Below are positions 1-8,377 of a stretch of 64,000 bases of DNA, in pieces. How positions within the stretch are numbered: position 1 is the first letter of the stretch; each line of letters starts with the position of its first letter. The position numbers and the translations under genes were made by a program. The notes beneath the pieces were generated by a model. It was not told the DNA's origin. It saw only the letters and a list, made by a program, of their open reading frames with translations, and did no database searches. This stretch comes from Candidatus Poribacteria bacterium (GTDB lineage: Bacteria > Poribacteria > WGA-4E > WGA-3G): positions 1 to 64,000 of the forward strand of contig JAJEIP010000137.1 in assembly GCA_022827885.1 (NCBI GenBank), in the 5' to 3' direction.

Positions 1-314
1 TGATGAAAAATCACGCGTCCCAGCAATGAACGTCAGGTAACCCACATGCGAACCGCAGCGATTCCCTTCCATCTTGATACAGTCCAGAGTCCGGTGGCGC
101 AAGACCCGGCGTTGGGGTCCAGCGTTGCTGCGTCTGCGGTGACGGCTGCGTCTCATTTCGTGGAAACCAACAGCCCCCCCCCACTTACTATATAATAACC
201 ATTTTTGCTTTATAAGAGAGACGGCAGTTGCCGCCGGTCTACGCTTCCTATGCCCGCACGCGCCCTATTTAACCCGCGCCTCGCGGGCTATTTTTGTTGC
301 AAAGGAGTAGAATT
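1..314. other. upstream noncoding region
   Basis: No convincing gene is seen here. It holds a run of nine C (173-182 region), an A/T-rich stretch near 188-215, and a short GC hairpin at 273-287 just before the first gene. Any reading frame entering from the left edge is too short to assign. Confidence 0.4.
273..295 (+). terminator. probable intrinsic terminator
   Basis: Stem CCCGCG, loop CCT, stem CGCGGG, followed by CTATTTTT. It lies immediately upstream of the Shine-Dalgarno of the next gene, so it probably ends an upstream transcript. Confidence 0.5.
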
Positions 315-2246
315 ATGTGTAAATCAATATTTATACGATGCCTCTTGGCTTTCGTCTATTTTGGAGTCTTAACAATTTCTTCGACTGAAGTTATCGCACA
401 GACTAAGCTCCCTAACCCTTCAAGTGTTACAGCGACCGGTGGAGATGGCTATATCGATTTGAGCTGGAGTTGGAATACATCCGACACGCCAACAGGTTGG
501 ACCCTCTTTTTTAGGTATCAGATAAGCCCTGAACTTCCGCAATCGGCAGGTGGTGCGGATGCTAGGAGCGTTCGTATAAGCACGAAGTTTGATAATAATC
601 TGACTAATGGCACTGCATATACTGTAACGTTGCAGGCTGGAGCCGTAAATGCCGATAACTCACAGTCCCGCTCGAGTGACTGGGTATCCGTTACTGCAAC
701 ACCTAACATAGATGCGCCTACAGGTCTCTTAACAACAGCCGGTGATGGTGAAGTTACGCTGAGTTGGACAGCCGTATCTGGTGTAGATACTATTACGGGT
801 TACGACTACAGTCAAGATGATGGTACCACTTGGACATCGATTCCAAATAGCGATAAAACGACCGCTACCTATACTGTAACTGGATTGACAAATGGACAAG
901 CATACACTTTCAAGGTCAGGGCAGTCGGGACGGGTGGAGGCGGAAAGGCATCTGATTCACAAATAGCAACACCTATGCTATCTCCCCCAGCTGCGCCTAC
1001 AAATCTCTCAGCAATCCCCGGTGATGGTCAAGTTACGCTGAGGTGGACAGCTCCGCCGGGTCCTATTACCGGTTATCAATATAGTCAAGACAGTGGTGCT
1101 TGGACATCTACAGGTTGGACACCCGCAACTGGCACCAGCACAACCCGTACTGTAACTAACCTGACAAATGGACAAACATATACATTCAAGGTCAGAGCTG
1201 TGAATAGTGGAGGAAATGGAGCGGAATCAGGGTCAGCATCAGCAACACCCGATGCTTCAGCACCTCCACCACCACCGCCGCCACCCCCACCTGTCGACAT
1301 CAACGCAGGGACAACCGAGACGCTGACCGTCCAACGCGTGAACAGACGAACCGTAACCCTCAGCTGGGACATACCCACTGCACTCAACGCACAGACAATC
1401 GCCTATGAGTATAGCACAAATGCCGGACAGACTTGGACATCTACAAATAGCACCAACACCTCCATTACTATTACAGGCGACGGCTTCGGAGACCTGCCAC
1501 CGACGCAGTTCAAGATTCGAGCGATGAATCAGAATGCTGACGGCACTGAGTCCTTCGTGATTATATCCGCCGCTGCGACACAACCGCGAAGGATTCTACT
1601 CAAACCCCGAGAATGTCCACTCGGATGGACGCGCGGCAGTGTCTTTGGGAACACCAAAAAAGCACTCATCTATGAACTCAAAGTCGAAGCTGACCCTACA
1701 AACAGGACTTCCATTTATCAACTCAAATCCATCGCTATCTACGTCCATCCCGATGAAAACCTCGAAACACTCGACGGATGGACCCTGAAAGTCGGCACGC
1801 TTTACAATCAGTTCGGTAAGGAATTCAAACTGACTGCCGAAAACTCCGTGATAGATGAACACGACTTCGCACATATAGAGAATCCTGAAGAGGTGCCGAT
1901 TCCGATGAGCACGCTTGGGTATATTGGTCAAAGTCTTCCGAGTTTTGACTATCGTCTGTATGACGGTGCGGGGGTTCGTGTAGATTTCGGTATCTCTTGC
2001 TACAAGGGAGGGGGTTTGACGTTTCGTCTGTGGAACACGGCAGACCCGCGTCTGCTGCGGGTGCTGCCGTTAGGGACAAGCGAAGCGGCGTTATCTGTGC
2101 AGATGGAGAATCTTGATTGGCGGACCCCATTTTTCCGCTCGGAATGGACGGCTGCGGTTATGCCGGATTTACCTGCTGCGCCAGCTGCGCCTTCGCAGAT
2201 GAAAGGGAATATAGTTGGCACGTGGGCGGACCTGAAGAAAAAGTAG
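315..2246 (+). CDS. secreted fibronectin type III repeat protein with W-G-x-L-K-type tail
   Basis: Predicted secreted multidomain protein, 643 residues. The start at 315 is chosen because AAAGGAG stands 7 nt upstream and a signal peptide follows at once (hydrophobic CLLAFVYFGVLTI, then IAQ). Three Fn3-like repeats begin with P-x-x-x-x-V/L-T and carry L-S-W or L-R-W strands (roughly residues 35-310), then a run of about ten prolines, a fourth Fn3-like repeat (about 325-420), and an unrecognised beta-rich C-terminal domain (about 430-620). The last residues are GTWADLKKK, a variant of the tail shared by seven other proteins in this window (here W-A instead of W-G). Fn3 modules suggest extracellular binding or scaffolding; the ligand is unknown. 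Confidence 0.8.
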   Translation: MCKSIFIRCLLAFVYFGVLTISSTEVIAQTKLPNPSSVTATGGDGYIDLSWSWNTSDTPTGWTLFFRYQISPELPQSAGGADARSVRISTKFDNNLTNGTAYTVTLQAGAVNADNSQSRSSDWVSVTATPNIDAPTGLLTTAGDGEVTLSWTAVSGVDTITGYDYSQDDGTTWTSIPNSDKTTATYTVTGLTNGQAYTFKVRAVGTGGGGKASDSQIATPMLSPPAAPTNLSAIPGDGQVTLRWTAPPGPITGYQYSQDSGAWTSTGWTPATGTSTTRTVTNLTNGQTYTFKVRAVNSGGNGAESGSASATPDASAPPPPPPPPPPVDINAGTTETLTVQRVNRRTVTLSWDIPTALNAQTIAYEYSTNAGQTWTSTNSTNTSITITGDGFGDLPPTQFKIRAMNQNADGTESFVIISAAATQPRRILLKPRECPLGWTRGSVFGNTKKALIYELKVEADPTNRTSIYQLKSIAIYVHPDENLETLDGWTLKVGTLYNQFGKEFKLTAENSVIDEHDFAHIENPEEVPIPMSTLGYIGQSLPSFDYRLYDGAGVRVDFGISCYKGGGLTFRLWNTADPRLLRVLPLGTSEAALSVQMENLDWRTPFFRSEWTAAVMPDLPAAPAAPSQMKGNIVGTWADLKKK

Positions 2247-2751
2247 ACAGAGATACGCGAAAGAAACAATCCGAGGCGTGAGGGTAAATCGGTTTTCTAC
2301 CGAATGCCATCATGCCTCTTTTTTTCCAGCAATTGACACAATGGAGGCGTTCAATTCTCGTGTAGGCGCGGGAGACCCTCCAGCAAAAACGCCTCTTCTG
2401 TAGGAGCGGGCTCCTGCTCGCGAGGCTTTCAACTTGAAGACAATCACAGCCTGAAGCAACGAAAACTACGACTGTGCCACATTTCAAATCGGAGTCGCGG
2501 TGAACTTGACGCATAAAACGTAATAAACCTATCCGTTCGATTTGACAGGAGTCTTCTATAGGTGGTATACTATAAGGATTAGCGCGTGTGTTTGATATTT
2601 CAGCCATTCACGATTGCCCCTTTTTGTGCATGCTGAGGCAAGAAATTGCCCCATTTCGTGCGAAATCTCACGCTTGAGATACAAAATGAGATGGCATAGA
2701 AATTGCTTATCTGTTAGTGTCGACTGACAGTGATTTTGAGGAGGAACCGTA
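2247..2751. other. intergenic region with hairpin and promoter
   Basis: About 500 bases with no credible gene. A small inverted repeat (GGAGC/GCTCC at 2403-2414) lies in a GC-rich patch, and a consensus-like sigma-70 promoter sits at 2542-2571, giving the LamG gene a long 5' leader of about 175 nt. Confidence 0.5.
2542..2571 (+). promoter_or_regulatory. probable sigma-70 promoter for the LamG gene
   Basis: TTGACA at 2542-2547 and TATACT at 2566-2571 with an 18-nt spacer. The next start codon downstream is at 2752. Confidence 0.5.
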
Positions 2752-3558
2752 ATGTCTTTATTTAAAAATGTGCGAATCAGTCTCGTGGGTGTTATGGCAG
2801 TCTTTTTACTGATAGCACCACATGGCTTTGCTGATATTGACCCTGACAGTATCACAGGAATGTGGCTCTTTGATGAAGGGAAAGGTGGTGTCGCCACCGA
2901 CGCATCAGAAAACGGAAACGATGGTGAAATCCACGGTGCAAAATGGGTAGATGGGAAATTCGGAAAAGCACTTGAATTTGATGGTGCCGGCAATTGGGTT
3001 GAAGTTCCCCACTCAAACACTGTTGGGTTTAAAGCGGGTGTATCCTTCACAATCACCTGTTATTTCAAAGGGACCAGGGTCGCTGGCGCACTCGTTGGAA
3101 AAAATTATGAGGATACATCACAAGTATTGCCGTGGTACCTGCTCTGGAACGGAGGTGGCGATAATAAAGTGACCCTCTACCTGCGCGACAGCGCATCAAC
3201 CAGTTTCCGAGCGGACGGTAAGACCGAAATTGGAGATGACAAATGGCATTTTGTCGTTGGTAGAGCAGATGCCGATGCTGGCAAGGCTTCGATATGGATA
3301 GACGGCGAAATGGAAACTGAAACCGACTTCAACGCAAAAGATGGATACGGCACCGGCGACGGCGTATTTCACATCGGACGGCACTATGATCGGTATACTG
3401 ACGGTGTCATTGACGAAGTTGCGCTCTTCAATGTTGCTCTGGAAGAAGAGGATATAAAATTTCTCATGGAAAACGGCCTTGAAACTGCCGCCGCAGTTGA
3501 ACCCGTGAACAAGCTAACAACAACGTGGGGCAGAATTAAGCAACAGATGAGCGAATAG
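2752..3558 (+). CDS. secreted LamG-domain (concanavalin-like) protein with WG tail
   Basis: 268-residue exported protein. GAGGAGG 8 nt before ATG fixes the start; a signal peptide (basic start, then VLLIAP-like hydrophobic core ending GFA) precedes the mature protein. The body is one LamG/concanavalin-A-like jelly roll: MWLFDEGKGG, then DASENGNDGEIHGA, ALEFDG, and the C-terminal GVIDEVALFNVAL strand typical of the LamG_3 family. Such domains bind carbohydrates or other extracellular ligands. The final residues KLTTTWGRIKQQMSE match the tail found on other secreted proteins here, separated from the domain by a short linker. It resembles the LamG genes at 39001 and 39891. Confidence 0.85.
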   Translation: MSLFKNVRISLVGVMAVFLLIAPHGFADIDPDSITGMWLFDEGKGGVATDASENGNDGEIHGAKWVDGKFGKALEFDGAGNWVEVPHSNTVGFKAGVSFTITCYFKGTRVAGALVGKNYEDTSQVLPWYLLWNGGGDNKVTLYLRDSASTSFRADGKTEIGDDKWHFVVGRADADAGKASIWIDGEMETETDFNAKDGYGTGDGVFHIGRHYDRYTDGVIDEVALFNVALEEEDIKFLMENGLETAAAVEPVNKLTTTWGRIKQQMSE

Positions 3559-3587
3559 GAAGAAATTAAGAATAATAACGAACCGGA

Positions 3588-3693
3588 GCCTGCAACAACG
3601 GCGCAGGGTTTTTGCTGGGGTATTTTTTCAGATTTAAGGAACGCACTACACAGACCTAACGCTCGTTGTTTCACTGCAAGGAAAAATTAAATA
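3588..3693 (+). repeat. composite leader repeat (GCCTGCAAC unit plus GCAAGGAAA leader)
   Basis: A 20-bp unit at 3588-3607 (GCCTGCAACAACGGCGCAGG) is followed about 70 nt later by GCAAGGAAAAATTAAATA directly before the ATG at 3694. The same pair of elements precedes the gene at 35425 and, inverted, the gene ending at 54628. The second unit contains the Shine-Dalgarno. Confidence 0.6.
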
Positions 3694-4797
3694 ATGAAAT
3701 TTATACACACGCTTGCTTTGGTATTCCTGCTGCTCGTGGGATTGAATTGCGGGACAGAAAACCCTGTTAAGGAAACGGTAGATACCGCCGTAGTGGAAAC
3801 ACCGACAGGGACGCTACGGGGAGAGGTCCACCCTATTGATGGGGTATTGATTCAAGTGCGTTTACTAAGAGATGGGCAACTCTTAGCGCAAACTCAGGCG
3901 CAGGCGACCTATGAACTGACATCAGTTGAAGCTGGAAACTACACGCTCCAAATATCGGCAAAAGGGTATGAAACCGAAGAGGTAAATGCCACTGTCACCG
4001 CTGGACAAGTCGTCTCGCTGGATAAGGTGGCACTTGTGGCGTTGGCGACGCCGGTTTCGCATCTGCGCGGTGTTTTAACGGATAAGGCAACAGATGAACC
4101 GCTCGGTGCAGTCAATCTCCAACTTACTGATAAATCAGGCAAAGTTTACGAAGCACTGACAACAGGAGCCGGTATTTTCACCTTTGAAAACCTCCCTGTA
4201 GAACAAGCCTTCACCTTAGCGGTCGCACATGTGGGTTACGAAGAGACCGAAGTCCCGGTGCATCCGATACCTGCGGCGGAGACCTTGGAACTACAGGTTC
4301 AACTTACACCACTGGCGGCACCCGAGAAATTAAATCCAGGTCAAGGCTTGAGTCTCGGAAGCCGATCACCCGCCTTTGAATTACCCGATAGTGATGGCAA
4401 ATTGCACGCACTCGCTGATTATGTCGGAAACACGAACGTAGTGCTGGTGTTTTACCGCGGCGGCTGGTGACCCTTCTGCAGAGGGCAACTCGGAGAGTTG
4501 CAAAAAAACTATGCGAACATTCGGGCGGCAGGTGCGGAACTCATCGCTATCAGCTCCGATGATGAAGGCGATACCAAAAAGACAGTCCAAGCCAGTGGAC
4601 TTGAATTCCCGGTCCTCGCCGATAAGGACAGAGCGGTCATCAATGCCTACAACGTCTTGGATCCTGGTAACGACAGGATAGCACGTCCCGCATCCTATGT
4701 CCTTCGCAAAGATGGGACAGTCGCCTGGAAATCTATTGACGGGGTAGCCGTGCGTGTGCCGACAGCGCAGATTCTCGCGGAATTGGGGAAACTCTGA
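3694..4797 (+). CDS. peroxiredoxin-like lipoprotein, probable selenoprotein (in-frame UGA)
   Basis: Read as one gene of 367 residues with UGA at 4468-4470 translated as selenocysteine 259. The N-terminus is a signal peptide with Cys at LNC (a weak lipobox). Two carboxypeptidase-regulatory-like beta domains follow (about residues 40-115 and 120-205), then an AhpC/TSA-type thioredoxin fold: LGSRSPAFELPDSDGK, VVLVFYRGGW-U-PFC-RGQLGEL, then AELIAISSD and FPVLADKD. The UGA falls exactly where the peroxidatic Cys of the W-C-P-F-C motif is expected, and the second Cys is kept three residues on. The frame is unchanged and fully conserved after the UGA. A hairpin suited to a bacterial SECIS starts 14 nt after it. 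Role inferred: thiol/selenol peroxidase at the outer surface or periplasm. The next gene overlaps its stop (TGATG). The alternative is a truncated 258-residue protein or a UGA mutation. Confidence 0.8.
4485..4501 (+). promoter_or_regulatory. SECIS-like hairpin
   Basis: Perfect 7-bp stem GCAACTC/GAGTTGC with loop GGA (4492-4494). The loop begins 21 nt after the UGA and starts with G-G, as bacterial SECIS loops for SelB usually do. It lies inside the coding sequence, as expected for bacteria. Confidence 0.65.
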
Positions 4798-5921
4798 TGA
4801 AATCTTACGACACCGTTATAGAAAATATTATTGCCGACAGCCAAGAAGCTGCACGACACCGAGATACGCTTGACCGCCGACAGTTCTTAACCCGGCTTGC
4901 TACGGGTGTTGGCGGCATCGGTGGCGCACTCAGTGCACTTCCGGCGTTCGCACAGTTGAGTAGTGGGCAGTTACAGCCCGATACCACGACAGCAACGCCT
5001 CTCACGCCTGTCGTTGAGGCTGTTAGTCAAAACGTCTGGGATGGTGATCGGCTTGACGAGGACGCTGTTAGTGAACTGATGGATCAGGCGATGATGAAGT
5101 TCACTGGACGTGCTTCTGCGAAGGAGGCGTGGCGAGATATCGTCCTGCCCGACGACATCGTTGGCATAAAAATCAACCCGCTCGGTGGACCCCAATTCAG
5201 CACACATCCTATCATTGTTGATAAGATTGTTGAAGGGGTATACGGCGCGGGGGTCCTCAAAAAGCAAATTATTATCTGGGACCGGTTTGAAAGCCACCTC
5301 TTGAATGCTGGGTACCCCATCAAGCAAGCTGAAGGCGAAGTGCAGACTTTTGCCTCTGATACAGAGGGGATCGGGTATGACGACGAAGTCTTTTACGAAA
5401 GTGAAAAAGACAGCGTTAACCGCCGGGAAAACGAAAGCACTCGCTCCCGGTATTCCCAAATCGTTACGCAGCATGTTGATGTGTTGATTAATGTTCCTGT
5501 CTTGAAACACCATGAAATGGCGGGGATCAGTGGGTGTTTAAAGAACCTCGCGTTTGGCAGTGTTGATAACACACGCCGGTTCCATGGAAAACCGATCTAT
5601 TGCAATCCGGCTATCGCCGAGATTTTAGAGCATAAGGTCCTGAAAGATAAACTCGTCCTCAATATCGTTGACGGGTTGGTTGCATCGTTCGACCGAGGAC
5701 CGACATATCACGCCGAAAGCGCGTGGAACTATGGGAGTCTCTTTGTGGGTGCAGATCCGGTTATCCTTGATGTCCTTGTCCTTCAGACTGTCAACCAGAA
5801 GCGCGAGGAGTTGGAATTGGGGTCTGTGTCTAAGTTAGCAAACCATATTAACACAGCGAGTGTCCTCGGTTTAGGCACGAATACACTTGACCAAGCCGAC
5901 CTCCGGAGAGTTGAGATTTAA
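4797..5921 (+). CDS. DUF362-family protein with Tat signal
   Basis: 374 residues; its ATG overlaps the stop of the selenoprotein gene (TGATG), so the two are probably translationally coupled. The N-terminus has a twin-arginine-like signal (DRRQFLTRLATGVGGIGG, then ALPAFAQ), indicating export of a folded protein. The body matches the DUF362 family: IVGIKINPLGG, then VLINVPVLKHHEMAGISG-like core (here LINVPVLKHHEMAGISGCLK) and NIVDGLVASFDRGP. Family members are often near iron-sulfur proteins, but no CxxCxxC cluster motif is seen in this one. The exact reaction is unknown. Co-transcription with a peroxidase suggests a periplasmic redox role, which is an inference. Confidence 0.75.
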   Translation: MKSYDTVIENIIADSQEAARHRDTLDRRQFLTRLATGVGGIGGALSALPAFAQLSSGQLQPDTTTATPLTPVVEAVSQNVWDGDRLDEDAVSELMDQAMMKFTGRASAKEAWRDIVLPDDIVGIKINPLGGPQFSTHPIIVDKIVEGVYGAGVLKKQIIIWDRFESHLLNAGYPIKQAEGEVQTFASDTEGIGYDDEVFYESEKDSVNRRENESTRSRYSQIVTQHVDVLINVPVLKHHEMAGISGCLKNLAFGSVDNTRRFHGKPIYCNPAIAEILEHKVLKDKLVLNIVDGLVASFDRGPTYHAESAWNYGSLFVGADPVILDVLVLQTVNQKREELELGSVSKLANHINTASVLGLGTNTLDQADLRRVEI

Positions 5922-5923
5922 CC

Positions 5924-6190
5924 ATGAAATACATACAGGATGTAGGAGGGGTTTGTAACCCCGATTCCTTTCTGATTCTCTTCTGCATCGCGATCACCCT
6001 TTTCCAGGTGACAGGATGCACAGTGACGTTCACGCAGAGCGATACGCTCCACCTCAGTCTATCCGAACCAGCGGCGGGAACGATGGACATTGTTGCCGAG
6101 TTTGAAGCGGGTGAGGCTGACAGTGTCGCCGGTGATGTAACGCAGAAAGCGGGGAGTGTGTGCGCGGGTGGGGCGTGTATTATCTATTGA
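5924..6190 (+). CDS. small putative lipoprotein carrying an embedded repeat
   Basis: 88 residues, two nucleotides after the DUF362 stop, so probably the last gene of that operon. It has a hydrophobic stretch FLILFCIAITLF followed by a good lipobox (VTGC), then an acidic mature part ending in CAGGACIIY. A dispersed hairpin repeat (5942-5964) forms codons 7-14 (VGGVCNPD), pushing the signal peptide away from the start codon, so either the N-terminus is unusually long or translation begins elsewhere. No family was recognised. It overlaps the convergent gene by 7 bp. Confidence 0.5.
   Translation: MKYIQDVGGVCNPDSFLILFCIAITLFQVTGCTVTFTQSDTLHLSLSEPAAGTMDIVAEFEAGEADSVAGDVTQKAGSVCAGGACIIY
5942..5964 (+). 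repeat. dispersed hairpin repeat family A (copy 1)
   Basis: A 23-bp unit built on GGGGTT-TGT-AACCCC. Further copies are at 9789-9811, 11561-11583, 11603-11625 and 34080-34102. This copy lies inside a reading frame. Confidence 0.75.
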
Positions 6191-6807
6191 CAGGTTTCTG
6201 AGCGTGCTTCAGTGCTTGCTTTGAAGACAGCATTAACTGCACCAAAGAGGACAGCCAAATTGTCCATCGTCACGCTCGTCCTGTTTCGAGTGAAAGTGCT
6301 CCGGACAAGCTGACCAAATTGCCATAACATCCCGTCACTCACGATGCCGTAAACCGGAAAATCGGTATCCGCATTTATTTTTTGTGCAGCGATCAACTCC
6401 GATAGACATTGCCCCCACCCTTGATCAAAATCGTTCTTTTTTGCTTCGACGAGGATTATCAAAGGTGTTCCAACAACGGGAATGCCCAACTCGGATCTTG
6501 TTGAGATAAGATAATCCGGTGTTCCATTTAGCGTTTCATCATAATTGATGGCTTTCTGTATCCAGAGGGCATAGTCTCCTGCATAAGGTTTGTATATCTC
6601 CTTTAAAATCGGAAAGATAATTGCCTCACACCGTGCCGCCTCAGATGCGAAAACATCAATGTTTTGAATACAAAACTCAAATTCTTGCAGAAATTGCTCG
6701 GAAGGCACCCCTGGAATTTCCTCAATGTGGACGAAATCCTTTACCGTATATGTGATTCTGAATCTCTCTAAGACTTCGGGGATTGTTTTGAAATCGCTAA
6801 ATGCCAT
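6184..6807 (-). CDS. PD-(D/E)XK nuclease-like protein
   Basis: 207 residues. The start at 6807 is preferred because AAGGA stands 8 nt upstream. The centre reads GTPDYL (Asp98), then LIILVEAKKND (Glu121-x-Lys123) and a Gln at 133 (DQGWGQ), the D...ExK...Q pattern of the restriction-endonuclease-like fold found in many type I R-like and stand-alone proteins. Helices before it (residues 40-90) fit the fold's N-terminal part. It stands alone, convergent to the small lipoprotein, with no methylase or helicase beside it. The biological target is unknown; it may be a solitary defence or mobile-element-associated nuclease. Confidence 0.65.
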   Translation of the reverse strand: MAFSDFKTIPEVLERFRITYTVKDFVHIEEIPGVPSEQFLQEFEFCIQNIDVFASEAARCEAIIFPILKEIYKPYAGDYALWIQKAINYDETLNGTPDYLISTRSELGIPVVGTPLIILVEAKKNDFDQGWGQCLSELIAAQKINADTDFPVYGIVSDGMLWQFGQLVRSTFTRNRTSVTMDNLAVLFGAVNAVFKASTEARSETCQ

Positions 6808-6857
6808 GGGTTCCGTCCTTTTTGGAGTGTCTAAGCGGATAACTCTATACAAATTAG

Positions 6858-7061
6858 GCCCAAGACGCACTTCTGAAACGAAGTGGAAGGTTTTTTATCT
6901 ACCTTGCGGTTTAGCAGATGTTGACGGAGAGCCGTCCCCGTTTCGTTACAGGCTAAGTTTGGGTGTCTCTTCTTCTGAGTCCCAAATTGCAAGTCTGAAA
7001 CGAAGTGGAAGACGACTCCTCTCAAAAGAACGTCAAGTACCAATTCACATCATTTAACCGC
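6858..7061. repeat. repeat-rich upstream region
   Basis: Between the nuclease-like gene and its upstream neighbour, CTGAAACGAAGTGGAAG occurs twice (near 6873 and 6995), and an inverted leader unit (ACCGCAAGGTAGATAAAA on the minus strand, about 6893-6912) lies about 90 nt before the 6807 start. Confidence 0.5.
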
Positions 7062-7077
7062 AAGGAATAATTAAAAG
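7056..7077 (+). repeat. leader repeat over the 3' end of a minus-strand gene
   Basis: AACCGCAAGGAATAATTAAAA reads on the plus strand, but no plus-strand start follows. The stop codon of the minus-strand gene lies inside it. The same word precedes the ATG at 15125. Confidence 0.65.
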
Positions 7078-7661
7078 TCCGATTTAATTTCGCCCCACGT
7101 TGTCGTTAGACTCCCAGCGGGGTCAACAGGAAGCACACCTTCTTCGAGAAAGATCGTCCACATGAGGACGGGATCGCCAATAACCTCATCAATACCCAGC
7201 AATTCCACTGTCCCGTCCGGATGCGGTTCATTGGATTTGTAGATAAAGTACTCGGTTGGGGCGTGTGGAGCATCCAACATGAGGATTTCTTCAGTATCCG
7301 TATATCCCTTTGTAAACCAACCTTTCGGATCCTGTCCGCGGTCTTCCGGACGTGTATGTCGGCTATCCCAGGCTTGGTAGATATAAGCCGGCCGGTCGAT
7401 TTCAAACGTGAGTCGGTAGTCCTGTCCGCCGGGACAGTCTGCTGACGTGGAGACCTGCGTGAGTCCACGAAAGTCTTTGGGGATATTCGTAATCGTATAG
7501 TCCCGATCGTGGAAAAATTTTCCACCCTCTTCCAACTCGACGGCTTCATAAATCCCGCCCTTGTTATCCTTTATTTCTGTGACCACCACTGGATCGGCAG
7601 CGAAGGCACTGAGTGCGACTGCGATACAGAGTGCCGCGATACAAACATAAGTCAGTTTCAT
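7071..7661 (-). CDS. secreted protein of unknown function with WG tail
   Basis: 196 residues from the start at 7661, supported by AAAGGAG upstream and a clear signal peptide (YVCIAALCIAVALSAFA). The mature part contains DRDYTITNIPKDF, a Cys-containing SADCPGG and a RLTFEIDRPAYIYQAWDSR segment that looks beta-rich and may be a carbohydrate-binding-like sandwich; similar segments occur in secreted planctomycete/poribacterial proteins, but no named family was recognised. It ends GSLTTTWGEIKSDF, matching the shared tail. Monocistronic as far as visible. Confidence 0.75.
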   Translation of the reverse strand: MKLTYVCIAALCIAVALSAFAADPVVVTEIKDNKGGIYEAVELEEGGKFFHDRDYTITNIPKDFRGLTQVSTSADCPGGQDYRLTFEIDRPAYIYQAWDSRHTRPEDRGQDPKGWFTKGYTDTEEILMLDAPHAPTEYFIYKSNEPHPDGTVELLGIDEVIGDPVLMWTIFLEEGVLPVDPAGSLTTTWGEIKSDF

Positions 7662-7917
7662 CTTTGATACTCCTTTGTCATGCGTTTGAGAGTCTCGTGG
7701 AAACTTGAAAAAAAATAACATTTGTGTCATACTTAATAATTATATAACAATTTTTCTCAATTTACCAAACAAAACGAATTTGCGCGGAACCAGCAGGGAA
7801 TCGTCCCGTTTTGAAAGTCCTTCTCTTTAGACTTAAGGGGTCCCGACCCAGGCGCGAATTAACCGAAAATCTGCCCGGAACAGAGTGGCGGGCAGCCCAG
7901 GAGGCCATAACTAAAAA

Positions 7918-8220
7918 ATGGTTGAACACATCGTTCTACTGAAGTTAAAATCGGGGGTTACCGAAGCACAGTTGGAAGCTTTGTCAGATACGCTATTGGG
8001 AATGGCTGGTGAAATTCCCGGCATTGAATCCATAACTGCTGGCACGAACAACAGTCCTGAAGGTAAGAGTCAGGGGTATGCATACGGTTTTATCGTGCGT
8101 TTTACAGACGAAGCGGCACGCGACGCATATCTGCCACACCCATTTCACCGTCAAGTCGCGAGCGAACACATCCGTCCACTTGTTGAGGATGTCCTCGTTT
8201 TCGATTATACCGTTTTCTAA
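7918..8220 (+). CDS. Dabb-domain (stress-responsive dimeric alpha-beta barrel) protein
   Basis: 100 residues; AGGAGG lies 10 nt before the ATG. The start VEHIVLLKLKSGVTEAQ, then GIESITAGTNNSPEG and a C-terminal HPFHRQVASEHIRPLVEDVLVFDY are the typical Dabb pattern (MxxHxVxxK ... HPxHxxxxxxxxPxxxxxxxxD). Members form homodimeric ferredoxin-like barrels; some cyclise or degrade small aromatic metabolites, most have no known substrate. Full family length. Its stop codon lies inside an inverted leader repeat. Confidence 0.85.
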   Translation: MVEHIVLLKLKSGVTEAQLEALSDTLLGMAGEIPGIESITAGTNNSPEGKSQGYAYGFIVRFTDEAARDAYLPHPFHRQVASEHIRPLVEDVLVFDYTVF

Positions 8221-8299
8221 TTTACCTTGCGGATAAGTCATAGCGTCTGTGAATTTAACGGTTTTCGTGTTCGAGTCGCCTGCTCCGTTGTTGCAGGCT
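8218..8299 (-). repeat. inverted composite leader repeat without a gene
   Basis: On the minus strand the GCCTGCAACAACGGAGCAGG unit (8278-8299) is followed by an ACCGCAAGGTAAATTAG leader (8218-8232), but it points into the end of the Dabb gene and no minus-strand gene follows. It appears to be a copy of the 5'-leader element lacking a gene. Confidence 0.55.
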
Positions 8300-8377
8300 C
8301 GGTTTTTGGTACAAGTTCTCAACACCGTTACGACTTCACCGAAAACTTAATAATTAAAAAACTTGGAGGTCCCATTG

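Noticed and set aside
1257-1583. Gly/Trp-rich frames opposite the proline run
   Set aside because: They are only the complement of the polyproline codons in the Fn3 protein.
4468-4470. The TGA as a plain stop or as a sign of a broken gene
   Set aside because: The frame continues unchanged with conserved peroxiredoxin sequence, the UGA is exactly at the catalytic position, and a suitable hairpin follows.
4971-5513. 180-codon frame opposite the DUF362 gene
   Set aside because: Antisense shadow; no protein features.
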